From contig NZ_CP107785.1 of NCBI RefSeq assembly GCF_036345915.1, forward strand, positions 5,270,001 through 5,334,000: a stretch of 64,000 nt of DNA, in the 5' to 3' direction. The translations under genes and the position numbers were made by a program. Of the stretch, positions 1 to 7,581 are shown piece after piece; the stretch's first letter is position 1; each line of letters opens with the position of its first letter. The notes under the pieces were generated by a model. It made no database searches, had not been told where the DNA came from, and was given only the letters and a program-made list of their open reading frames with translations. This DNA is from Nocardia sp. NBC_00565 (lineage in GTDB: Bacteria > Actinomycetota > Actinomycetes > Mycobacteriales > Mycobacteriaceae).

Positions 1-16
1 GGATTCGGCGAGAGCG

Positions 17-1120
17 TCAGAATGTGAGGACGGGTTTGATCGTCTTGCCGGAACTCATGTCCAGCGCCGCTTGTCCGATGTCCTCGAAGGCATAGCGGGT
101 GATGAGTTTGTCGACCGGCAACCGGCCGCTACGGACCAGCGCGACGAGCGCGGGTATCAGGGTCTGGGTTTCGCTGTCGCCGAGGGTGAGCCCGACGACC
201 TTGCGGCCGGGGATCATGGCGTTCACGTCGAGGGCGACCTCGGCTCCGAACGGTGGCGCACCGACGATGACAAGGGTGCCGCGCGCGGCGAGTACATCCG
301 CGCCGGTGCGCAGCACGGCGGTGCTGCCGGTGGTTTCCACCACCCCGTCCGCACCGGAGCCACCGGTGATCTCCGCGATGGCGGCGGCCACGTCCGTATC
401 GGTCGCGGCGATGACGTGGGTGGCGCCGAGTTCACGGGCGAGTTCGAGACGTTCGGCGACCTTGTCGACGGCGATGATCGCGGTGGCGGGCGACAGCGCG
501 GCCGCCATCACCGCGGACAGTCCGACCGCCCCGGCTCCGAGCACGACGATGCTTGCACCGGGTCGCGGCCGCAGCACGTTCCAGATGGCGCCCGCACCGG
601 TCTGAACCCCGCATCCGAGCGGAGCAACCGACTCCAGCGACACCTCCGGATCGACCTTGATCATGCTGCGTTCGTCGACGAGCGCGTGCCGGCTGAACGA
701 GGACTGACCGAAGAAATGCCCGCCAGCAGGTGAGCCGCCGTGAGTGATGGTGTGGCTGCCATCGGCGCGGACTCCGCCGATCAGGTTGAGCGGCAACCAG
801 GTTGCGCAATAGGCGGGATGGCCGTCGCGGCAGTTACCGCACTGGCCGCACGAAGTGAACGACAGGATCACGTGGTCGCCGGGGACGACCGAAGTGATCG
901 CGGACCCGACGCGTTCAACGATTCCGGCACCTTCGTGACCGAGGACACCGGGCAGCGGGAACGGCAGCCCACCGCCGGCGACACTGAGGTCGGTGTGGCA
1001 CAGCCCTGCTGCGACCATGCGCACGATCGCCTCGTTGGGTCGTGGTTCGTCCAACCCGATCTCGGTCAGGGTGAACGGAGCGCCGCCGCTCTCGACGATG
1101 GCAGCTTCGGTGGTGCTCAT
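17..1120 (-). CDS. Zn-dependent alcohol dehydrogenase (MDR family)
   Basis: Medium-chain NAD(P)-dependent alcohol dehydrogenase, 367 aa, expected to interconvert an alcohol and an aldehyde in the cytosol. Visible zinc ligands are Cys41 (LCHTD) and His62-Glu63 (GHE); the structural zinc site is Cys91, Cys94, Cys97 and Cys105. The nucleotide-binding motif VVLGAGAVGLSA sits near residue 190. The ATG of MSTTEAAIV is chosen because the reading frame stays open far upstream only as a shadow of the aldehyde dehydrogenase gene. It lies 26 bp downstream of that gene in the same direction, so the two probably form an operon oxidising an alcohol through its aldehyde to the acid. The substrate cannot be read from the sequence. 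Confidence 0.93.
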   Translation of the reverse strand: MSTTEAAIVESGGAPFTLTEIGLDEPRPNEAIVRMVAAGLCHTDLSVAGGGLPFPLPGVLGHEGAGIVERVGSAITSVVPGDHVILSFTSCGQCGNCRDGHPAYCATWLPLNLIGGVRADGSHTITHGGSPAGGHFFGQSSFSRHALVDERSMIKVDPEVSLESVAPLGCGVQTGAGAIWNVLRPRPGASIVVLGAGAVGLSAVMAAALSPATAIIAVDKVAERLELARELGATHVIAATDTDVAAAIAEITGGSGADGVVETTGSTAVLRTGADVLAARGTLVIVGAPPFGAEVALDVNAMIPGRKVVGLTLGDSETQTLIPALVALVRSGRLPVDKLITRYAFEDIGQAALDMSSGKTIKPVLTF

Positions 1121-1146
1121 GACGGATTCCCTTGCGGTTGGCCGAC

Positions 1147-2598
1147 TCAGTCGAGTGCGACGACGACGGATTTGACCTTCGTGTAGGACGCGAGCGCTTC
1201 CGGTCCGTATTCGCGGCCGAATCCGGAGTCCTTGACGCCGCCGAACGGGATCGCGGGGTCGAGCATGGCCCAGTCGTTGATCCAGACGATCCCGGCTTGC
1301 AGTTTGTCGGCGACGCGATGCGCTCGCGCCAGGTTCGTGGTGTGCAGGCCGGATGCCAGGCCGTAGGAGGTGCTGTTGGCCATTTCGATCGCTTCGTCTT
1401 CGGTGTCGAACAGCTGCACCGTGAGAACGGGCCCGAAGATCTCTTCCTGGACGACGCGGGAGTCGTTGGTGAGACCGGCGATGACGGTGGGCTTGTAGTA
1501 ATAGCCACCGTTGCGGTCGAGTCGCTCGCCGCCGCATACGACGCGGCCGCCCTCCTGGCGCGCGAGCTCGACGTACTCTTCGACCTTCTTCACGTGCCGG
1601 TCCGCGGCCATCGGGCCGACCACCGTTTCCGGATCTCTCGGATCGCCGACCGGGACCCCCGCGACCGCGGCGGCGAGGATGCCGACAATGGTGTCGTAGA
1701 GCGGGCGCGCGACCAGCAGACGTGGCCCGCCCATACAGAACTGGCCGGTATTGAATACGAAGCCTTTGATGATCGCGCCGATCGCTTTCTCGACGTCGGC
1801 GTCGTCGAACACAATGTGCGCGGCGTTGCCACCGAGTTCCATGGTGACCGGCTTCAGCATCTCTCCCGCGACGCTGGCAACGTGCCGACCGATCGACGTC
1901 GAGCCGGTGAATGCGATCTTGTCCACGCCGGGATGTTTCAGGAGCGCCTCGCCGACCACCGAGCCGGAACCGGTCACCACATTGACGACTCCCGCGGGCA
2001 CACCGGCGCGCTCGAACAGGCTCGCCATGAACAACGCGCTGAGCGGGGTGTCCTCCGCGGGCTTGTGCACCACGACATTTCCGGCCGCCAAGGCCGGGGC
2101 GATCTTGGCACTGGACAGGATCAGCGGGAAGTTGAACGGTGTGATGGCCGCGACCACACCCAACGGCTCCCTGCGGGTATAGGCGAACGCGTTGAGCGGG
2201 ACCTTGCGGGTGGCGCCGTCGATGGTCTGCGCCAGCGCCGCGTAGTACTCGTACTGTTCGGCAGTAGTCGCGATGTCCACCGCACGGCACAGGGCGACCG
2301 GTTTGCCGACATCGAGACTCTCCAGTCGCACGATCTCATCGGCGTTCTCCCGCACCAGGCCGGCGATATGGAGCAGAACGCGGGCGCGTTCCCGCCCGCT
2401 CAGCCCCGCCCACTCGCCGCTCTCGAACGCGGCCCGGGCGGCAGCGACCGCGGTATCGACGTCGGCGATATCGGCGTCGGCGATGGTGCCGACCACTCGT
2501 CCGGTAGACGGGTCGATTACATCGGCACGGCTACCTGAGCACGAGTCGCGCCATTGCCCGCCGATGAACAGCCGACCGTGAATATCGTTGTTGAACAT
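1147..2598 (-). CDS. NAD(P)-dependent aldehyde dehydrogenase
   Basis: Aldehyde dehydrogenase of usual length (483 aa). The catalytic Cys288 lies in GQFCMGG, the general base Glu254 in VTMELGG, and the Rossmann motif FTGSTSIGRH near residue 230. It should oxidise an aldehyde to the carboxylate. It is the first gene of a two-gene unit with the alcohol dehydrogenase and is transcribed away from a MarR regulator across a 309-bp gap holding repeated and palindromic motifs, so MarR control is likely. Sequence flavour is of the benzaldehyde, salicylaldehyde and betaine aldehyde group, but the substrate is not determined. Confidence 0.93.
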   Translation of the reverse strand: MFNNDIHGRLFIGGQWRDSCSGSRADVIDPSTGRVVGTIADADIADVDTAVAAARAAFESGEWAGLSGRERARVLLHIAGLVRENADEIVRLESLDVGKPVALCRAVDIATTAEQYEYYAALAQTIDGATRKVPLNAFAYTRREPLGVVAAITPFNFPLILSSAKIAPALAAGNVVVHKPAEDTPLSALFMASLFERAGVPAGVVNVVTGSGSVVGEALLKHPGVDKIAFTGSTSIGRHVASVAGEMLKPVTMELGGNAAHIVFDDADVEKAIGAIIKGFVFNTGQFCMGGPRLLVARPLYDTIVGILAAAVAGVPVGDPRDPETVVGPMAADRHVKKVEEYVELARQEGGRVVCGGERLDRNGGYYYKPTVIAGLTNDSRVVQEEIFGPVLTVQLFDTEDEAIEMANSTSYGLASGLHTTNLARAHRVADKLQAGIVWINDWAMLDPAIPFGGVKDSGFGREYGPEALASYTKVKSVVVALD

Positions 2599-2758
2599 AG
2601 TCTTTCGGTCCCGTTTCTACAGGTCCTGACCGCAGCGGCTCGGCCGATCCCCGGACTTGCCGAGCCCGATTGATGCCGTTGGAGCCGCGTGCGGAGCGCC
2701 GTTTACATCAGCAGGAAACCTGATGATTAATGTGATAGGAGCCACTATGCATCGTCGG

Positions 2759-2842
2759 CAGGATTCCTGTCAATCGCTCCGTCGAACTCGCCAGAAAATC
2801 CCGCGTCCCCATCACAGGTTCGGCAATATCGACAGGATTCCT
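2759..2842. promoter_or_regulatory. Paired CAGGATTCCT motifs in the aldehyde dehydrogenase/marR intergenic region
   Basis: Two copies of CAGGATTCCT begin 74 bp apart (2759 and 2833). The first is part of the 11-bp near-palindrome CAGGATTCCTG. They lie between the divergent dehydrogenase operon and the MarR gene, where operators would be expected. No binding evidence is available. Confidence 0.35.
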
Positions 2843-2861
2843 CATGGATTATCCTCGAACT

Positions 2862-2883
2862 CGTCGAACGTTCCGGTTCGACG
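2862..2883. promoter_or_regulatory. Perfect inverted repeat upstream of marR, candidate operator
   Basis: CGTCGAAC-N6-GTTCGACG is a perfect dyad with 8-bp arms, ending 24 bp before the MarR start codon. The size and position fit an autoregulatory MarR operator. It resembles the actinobacterial LexA box (TCGAAC-N4-GTTCGA) but the spacer is 6 rather than 4, so an SOS box is less likely. Confidence 0.5.
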
Positions 2884-2907
2884 CCCGCGACGGTATTGGG
2901 AGGGGTC

Positions 2908-3366
2908 ATGACGATGTCGGCTACGGACCTGCCGTCCGGCCAACGCGGCTCCGGCCGCACTTCGCTGCTGTACGCGGTGAAACGGGTCGAACTCGCCGTG
3001 CGCGCGCACCTCGACGAACTGCTGCGTCCGCTCGGGATCACCGCGCTGCAGTACACCGCCATGACGGTGCTCGAACGCCATGACGGACTGCCCGCGGCAC
3101 AGCTGGCGCGGGATTCGTTCGTCACCGCGCAATCGATGGCCGATATGGTCCGCACGCTGGAGAAGGCCGGACTCATTGTGCGCGAACGAAACTCGCGCAA
3201 TCGACGGGAGCTGCTGATTCACCTCACCAGCACCGGTCAGCAGTTGCTCGCCAGTGTCGCCGACCAGGTGGCCGAACTCGAACAGCGAATGATCCGCAGC
3301 CTCACACCCGAGGAGGCCGACGATTTCCGCGTGGCCCTGACCCGCGCGTGGCACGCCTTGTCCTGA
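2908..3366 (+). CDS. MarR-family transcriptional regulator
   Basis: Winged-helix regulator of 152 aa. The core shows the MarR order: an N-terminal dimerisation helix, a helix-turn-helix around PAAQLARDSFVTAQSMADMVRTLEK (in parts), then the wing segment RERNSRNRRELLIHLT and a C-terminal dimerisation helix. ATG at 2908 is chosen over the TTG at 2896 because GGGAGGGG lies just upstream of the ATG. It is divergent from the aldehyde/alcohol dehydrogenase operon and probably represses it until a phenolic or aldehyde ligand binds. The inferred ligand is not visible in the sequence. Confidence 0.88.
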   Translation: MTMSATDLPSGQRGSGRTSLLYAVKRVELAVRAHLDELLRPLGITALQYTAMTVLERHDGLPAAQLARDSFVTAQSMADMVRTLEKAGLIVRERNSRNRRELLIHLTSTGQQLLASVADQVAELEQRMIRSLTPEEADDFRVALTRAWHALS

Positions 3367-3544
3367 CTATTACTACGAACCCCGGCCAGCTACCGATCAG
3401 CGCCACCGGCACTGTCCGGCACCAACGACTGATTACTTGTCGGCTTCATCAGCGTTATCGTGGATCTAACAGGTCGGGGCCCATCCCGTCGCGGAGGTGA
3501 TCGCATGGTTCGAGAGTTCGGCAACGGACCTGAGGAGGCGATCC

Positions 3545-6500
3545 ATGGACTCCGGCCTGCGACGTCTCCAGCCACATGACGATGCCCGGCAGCAGTCGAT
3601 ATCGGATGCGCGCCAAGACGCAACCCAACGGGACCTACATACCGGGATCGCGGCAGAACTAGCGGTGGCGGGATTCGGCGACGCCGAGGAGATCGGCCGT
3701 GGCGGATTCGGTGTGGTCTACCGCTGCTTCGAATATGCCCTGGAGCGGCCCGTAGCCGTCAAGTTGCTGATGTCGGAGGTCCGTGGTGACGGACGCGAGC
3801 AATTCGTCCGGGAACAGCAGGCACTCGGCCGACTGTCGGGCCACCCTCATATTCTGCAGGTACTGCAGGTCGACATCACCGCGACCGGCCGCCCCTACAT
3901 TGTGATGCCGTACCACGCGCGGGGCTCGCTGGACCAGCTGTTGCGCACGACCGGACCACTGCGTTGGCCGGATGTGCTATCGATCGGTGTCAAGATGGCA
4001 GGCGCTTTGGCCGCAGCACACTCGATCGGCATCGTGCATCGCGACGTCAAGCCGGGAAATATCCTGCTCACCAGTTACGGGGAACCTCAGCTGGCCGACT
4101 TCGGCATCGCCGAATTCGGTGATGCCACAGCCCCTTCCGTGCGCACGATCCAGGGCACACCCGCCTTCACCGCCCCCGAAGTGCTCGGCGGTGCGACGCC
4201 CAGCGCAGCCTCGGATATCTACGGCCTCGGCGCAACGCTGTCTTGCCTGCTCACCGGGCGGGCCAGGTTTACCCGGCACACGGGGGAACCACTCCAGGTC
4301 CAGCTGGCCGCCATCGCCACGGCGCCGATACCGGACTTGCGCGAGCATGGTGTCCCGCACGCGTTCTGTGCCGCCGTCGAGGCCGCCATGGCAACCCGAC
4401 CCGCGGACCGGCCTGCCTCCGCGGTCGAGTTCGGCGAACGACTGCGGGATGTGCAACACGGACTCGGGAAGGCGGTCGACGCCATGGCCGTCTTGCCAGG
4501 CGTAGACGAATCGGATTCGGCGGCAACGTCTCTCGTGCCACCCTTGCACTCCCCCGGATCCGCGACGCCACCGCCACCACCGATCGCCTCGACGAAGTTC
4601 CGGCCACCGACCGCACCGCGGACCCTGATCGAACGCACCCGCCTCCTACATCTGCTGCGGCAAGGCGGCGACCGGCGCCTGACGTTGATCCATGGCCCGC
4701 CCGGATTCGGCAAAACCACCCTGGCCGCGCAGTGGGGCCGGCTGCTCGAATCCGAAGGCGTGCCGATGGCGTGGCTGACCGCCGACACCGACGACGACAA
4801 TGTCGTCTGGTTCCTCGCCCACCTTGTGGAGGCGATCCGGCGCGTGCGACCGGAACTGGCCCGCGAACTCGGCGCAATGCTCGAGGAAAGGTCTTCGGAC
4901 GCAACGCGATACGTCCTGTCGGTGCTGATCGACGAGATCCATGACAGCGGGCAGGCCATGGTCCTGGTGATCGACGAATGGCACCAGGTGACCAGTGGCG
5001 CGACGATCGCGGCACTGGAGTATCTGCTCGAGCACGGCTGCCACCACCTACGGGTCGTGGTCACCAGCCGCACCCGGGCCGCGCTGCCGATCACCCGAAT
5101 GCTGGTGGCCGATGAACTCGTCGAAATCGACACCACCACACTCCGTTTCGACACCGCCGAAGCGAACGCCTTCCTCGTCGAGGCCAACGGCCTGCGGCTG
5201 ACCAGCGCGGACGTGGCCCGATTGCAGGAGTCGACCGAAGGATGGGCTGCCGCGCTGCAACTGGCTTCCCTGCCGCTGCGCGGTCGTGACGATCCGTCCG
5301 CCTTCATCGATCAGCTCACCGGCCGCAACCAGATCATCGGTGAATACCTCGCCGAAAATGTCCTCGACTCCCTCGAGCCGCAAGTGCTCGACTTCCTGCT
5401 GGCGACCTCGATCACCGGCACGGTGCGCGCCGATCTGGCGACCGCGCTCTCCGGCCGATCCGACAGCCAGGAGCTGCTCGAGCAGATCGCCGACCGGGGC
5501 CTGTTCCTGCTGCACATGGACGAGGTCGCCGAATGGTTCCGATATCACCGACTTTTCGCCGACTACCTGCGGCGCAGAATCATTCGCCAGGACCCAGACC
5601 GGTTCACGCAACTACATCACTGCGCCTCGGCCTGGTTCGCCGAGCACGACATGCTCAGCGACGCGGTCGATCACGCCTTGTCCGCCGGTGAACCGCAGCG
5701 CGCGGTCGACGTGGTCGAAGCGCGCGCGATGGACCTGATCGAACGCTCCCGGATGGCCACCTTCCTCGGAATAGTGGCGAAACTCCCAGGCAGCCTTACC
5801 GAATCACGGCCACACCTGCAACTGTGCGTCGCATGGGCCAACATCGGACTACAGCGGTCACAGCCGGTCCGCACCGCGTTGCAGCACGCCCTCGCAGCGC
5901 TCGACGCCGGCGCGGTATCGGACGCGCAAGCCACCGCGCTCCGCCTGGAAGCGGCGATGGTGACAAGCATCGAGCAGTACGTCACCGACCGCTTCGAACG
6001 CTTACCGGATGTGCTGGCCGAGCACCTGCATGATCCAACCGCCCCGTTCCTCGCCGTCACCGCCATGAATCTCGCCGCCATCGACGCGTTCAACCGGTTT
6101 GATTTCGCCTCGGAACACCGCTGGCACCAGCAGGCAGCCCGCTACGCTCGCCAAGGGGGTTCGTTCGCAGTCATGCACGGCCACTGTGTCTCGGGGCTCG
6201 CGGCCCGCGAGCAATTCGACATCGCGGGGGCCGAAGAGCATTTCGAGGCGGCGATCGCGGTATCCACTCGTACCGGCGCCCAGACCCATTCCTCGATCCT
6301 GGCCGGTGCGCTGCTGGGTGACTTGCGCTACGAACAGGGACGGCTCACCGAAGCCGAGGTACTGCTGAATGCCAGCGCGGGACTCGGGCGGCAGGGTGGA
6401 CCCGTTGATTTCCTGCTCGCAACCTTCGGCACCGGTGCGCGGCTCGCGGCACTGCGCGGTGATCACACGATTGCCGAGGAACGTCTCGCTGCGGGCGCGG

Positions 6501-6952
6501 CCATCGCGGAGCACGAATCACTGCCTCGCTTGGCTGCACGAATCGCCAACGAACGCATTCGCATCGGCCTGCCGATTCCGGACGACCTGCGCACCCACCT
6601 CACCCATCTGCCGCCGTATCTCCAGCAGGACAACAGGATCCGAGCGAGCATTGCCGAGCTCGAACAGGACTCCATGATTCGGCTACTGCTGGCCGAAGAC
6701 TCCCCCGCTTCCACCGAAGCCGCCTGCGCCCGAGCCGCCCACCTGGTGCGCGCTATCGGGAACCAGCATCGGCCACGCGCTTTCACCCAGGCGCAGCTGC
6801 TGTATGGCTGCTGCCTGTGGCTCGCCGGGCGGCACGACGAAGCCAAAACTGTTCTCGCCCAATCAGTTTCGCTGTGCACCGATCACGGTCTGACCCGATT
6901 CCTTGCGGATGCCGGCCCACAGATCGCAGAGATCAGTGCCGCGTCCGGGTGA
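3545..6952 (+). CDS. pknK: PknK-type Ser/Thr kinase fused to a MalT-like ATPase
   Basis: Soluble 1135-aa kinase-regulator. The kinase domain (about residues 45-305) has a glycine loop GRGGFG at 51-56, ATP lysine Lys73, catalytic HRDVKPGN at 165-172, DFG at 185-187 and an APE motif near 211. A Pro-rich linker follows, then a STAND/MalT-like NTPase with Walker A GPPGFGKT at 384-391 and Walker B VLVIDE near 473. The remainder is helical, TPR-like. No transmembrane segment or C-terminal LuxR helix-turn-helix is evident. Length and order match mycobacterial PknK (about 1110 aa), which controls the virS/mymA locus there. The ATG is chosen over an upstream in-frame GTG because GAGGAGG lies 7 bp before it. 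Confidence 0.92.
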   Translation: MDSGLRRLQPHDDARQQSISDARQDATQRDLHTGIAAELAVAGFGDAEEIGRGGFGVVYRCFEYALERPVAVKLLMSEVRGDGREQFVREQQALGRLSGHPHILQVLQVDITATGRPYIVMPYHARGSLDQLLRTTGPLRWPDVLSIGVKMAGALAAAHSIGIVHRDVKPGNILLTSYGEPQLADFGIAEFGDATAPSVRTIQGTPAFTAPEVLGGATPSAASDIYGLGATLSCLLTGRARFTRHTGEPLQVQLAAIATAPIPDLREHGVPHAFCAAVEAAMATRPADRPASAVEFGERLRDVQHGLGKAVDAMAVLPGVDESDSAATSLVPPLHSPGSATPPPPPIASTKFRPPTAPRTLIERTRLLHLLRQGGDRRLTLIHGPPGFGKTTLAAQWGRLLESEGVPMAWLTADTDDDNVVWFLAHLVEAIRRVRPELARELGAMLEERSSDATRYVLSVLIDEIHDSGQAMVLVIDEWHQVTSGATIAALEYLLEHGCHHLRVVVTSRTRAALPITRMLVADELVEIDTTTLRFDTAEANAFLVEANGLRLTSADVARLQESTEGWAAALQLASLPLRGRDDPSAFIDQLTGRNQIIGEYLAENVLDSLEPQVLDFLLATSITGTVRADLATALSGRSDSQELLEQIADRGLFLLHMDEVAEWFRYHRLFADYLRRRIIRQDPDRFTQLHHCASAWFAEHDMLSDAVDHALSAGEPQRAVDVVEARAMDLIERSRMATFLGIVAKLPGSLTESRPHLQLCVAWANIGLQRSQPVRTALQHALAALDAGAVSDAQATALRLEAAMVTSIEQYVTDRFERLPDVLAEHLHDPTAPFLAVTAMNLAAIDAFNRFDFASEHRWHQQAARYARQGGSFAVMHGHCVSGLAAREQFDIAGAEEHFEAAIAVSTRTGAQTHSSILAGALLGDLRYEQGRLTEAEVLLNASAGLGRQGGPVDFLLATFGTGARLAALRGDHTIAEERLAAGAAIAEHESLPRLAARIANERIRIGLPIPDDLRTHLTHLPPYLQQDNRIRASIAELEQDSMIRLLLAEDSPASTEAACARAAHLVRAIGNQHRPRAFTQAQLLYGCCLWLAGRHDEAKTVLAQSVSLCTDHGLTRFLADAGPQIAEISAASG

Positions 6953-6962
6953 GCGGGAGTCG

Positions 6963-7070
6963 ATGGTGACTGCCGAATCGTCGGTACTGGCCCGAGCGCT
7001 GATGGTGCTGGAAGCGTTCGGCAGCTCCCACCTGGTGCTCGAATTGTCCGAACTGGCCGGGCACACTGGT
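6963..7070 (+). pseudogene. N-terminal remnant of an IclR-family regulator
   Basis: About 36 residues starting MVTAESSVLARALMVLEA and running through a sentence like LELSELAGHTG match the first helices of the IclR winged-helix domain. After this the frame stays open to 7187 but no longer resembles any IclR sequence, and no effector domain exists. It begins 10 bp after pknK. The likely reading is a gene deleted down to its 5' end rather than a functional small protein. Confidence 0.55.
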
Positions 7071-7167
7071 CGCGCTGCGACCGTCGCCATCGAGAGTTTC
7101 ACCTGTAGATCTTCCCGGTTGTGGCGCAGCGTCGACCGATCCACCGAACCTGACCGGCGTGGTGTGG

Positions 7168-7581
7168 TCATCGTCCTTTGCGGATGAGTGTGGTGATCTG
7201 CTTGCCCTCGGCAATGGTGAGGGGACCGGTCGTATCGGCCGGGGAAATGCCCAGTGTCGTGGCCAGAGCTCGGCTGTGCAGGTCGAGCGCGGCTTCGGAC
7301 AATGTCGTGAGGTCACCGATCGCGGCGCGAGCGCGAGTCCATCCGACAACACCCACACCAATGCCGATCAATGCCGACGGCCACCAGAGCGTGCCGAGTG
7401 CGAGATAGGGCCACGCCCATCCGCCGGTGACCACCGCGGCGGCGAAAGCGGCGTGCGTGGAAGTGATCTCGGTGCGCGCCTGATCGGGAAGAACCAGCCA
7501 CAGCCGAGGCCAGACGAAGGGCAGGTCGAGCCCGTAGCGGTTCTGGGCGATCTGTTCGAGCGAATGGATGCGATCGCCCAT
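7168..7581 (-). CDS. Small membrane protein divergent from the TPR-CHAT gene
   Basis: Protein of 137 aa with no recognised family. A polar N-terminus (MGDRIHSLEQIAQNRYGLDL) precedes two hydrophobic segments, roughly residues 45-60 and 63-80, rich in Trp and Gly, then a basic cytoplasmic tail ending IRKGR. Its start codon lies inside the 5' end of the oppositely oriented TPR-CHAT gene (14-bp overlap if that gene starts at 7568), so promoters and start sites are shared or mutually interfering. The intimate arrangement suggests a functional link, perhaps a membrane anchor or trigger for the CHAT protein. That link is inference. Confidence 0.65.
   Translation of the reverse strand: MGDRIHSLEQIAQNRYGLDLPFVWPRLWLVLPDQARTEITSTHAAFAAAVVTGGWAWPYLALGTLWWPSALIGIGVGVVGWTRARAAIGDLTTLSEAALDLHSRALATTLGISPADTTGPLTIAEGKQITTLIRKGR

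Noticed and set aside
17..2290. A 757-aa minus-strand frame joining alcohol dehydrogenase to upstream sequence
   Set aside because: The upstream half is an Arg-rich shadow of the aldehyde dehydrogenase gene; the dehydrogenase has its own normal ATG start at 1120.
2862..2883. LexA/SOS box
   Set aside because: The half-sites TCGAAC and GTTCGA are separated by 6 bp rather than the 4 bp of the actinobacterial consensus, and the neighbours are not repair genes.
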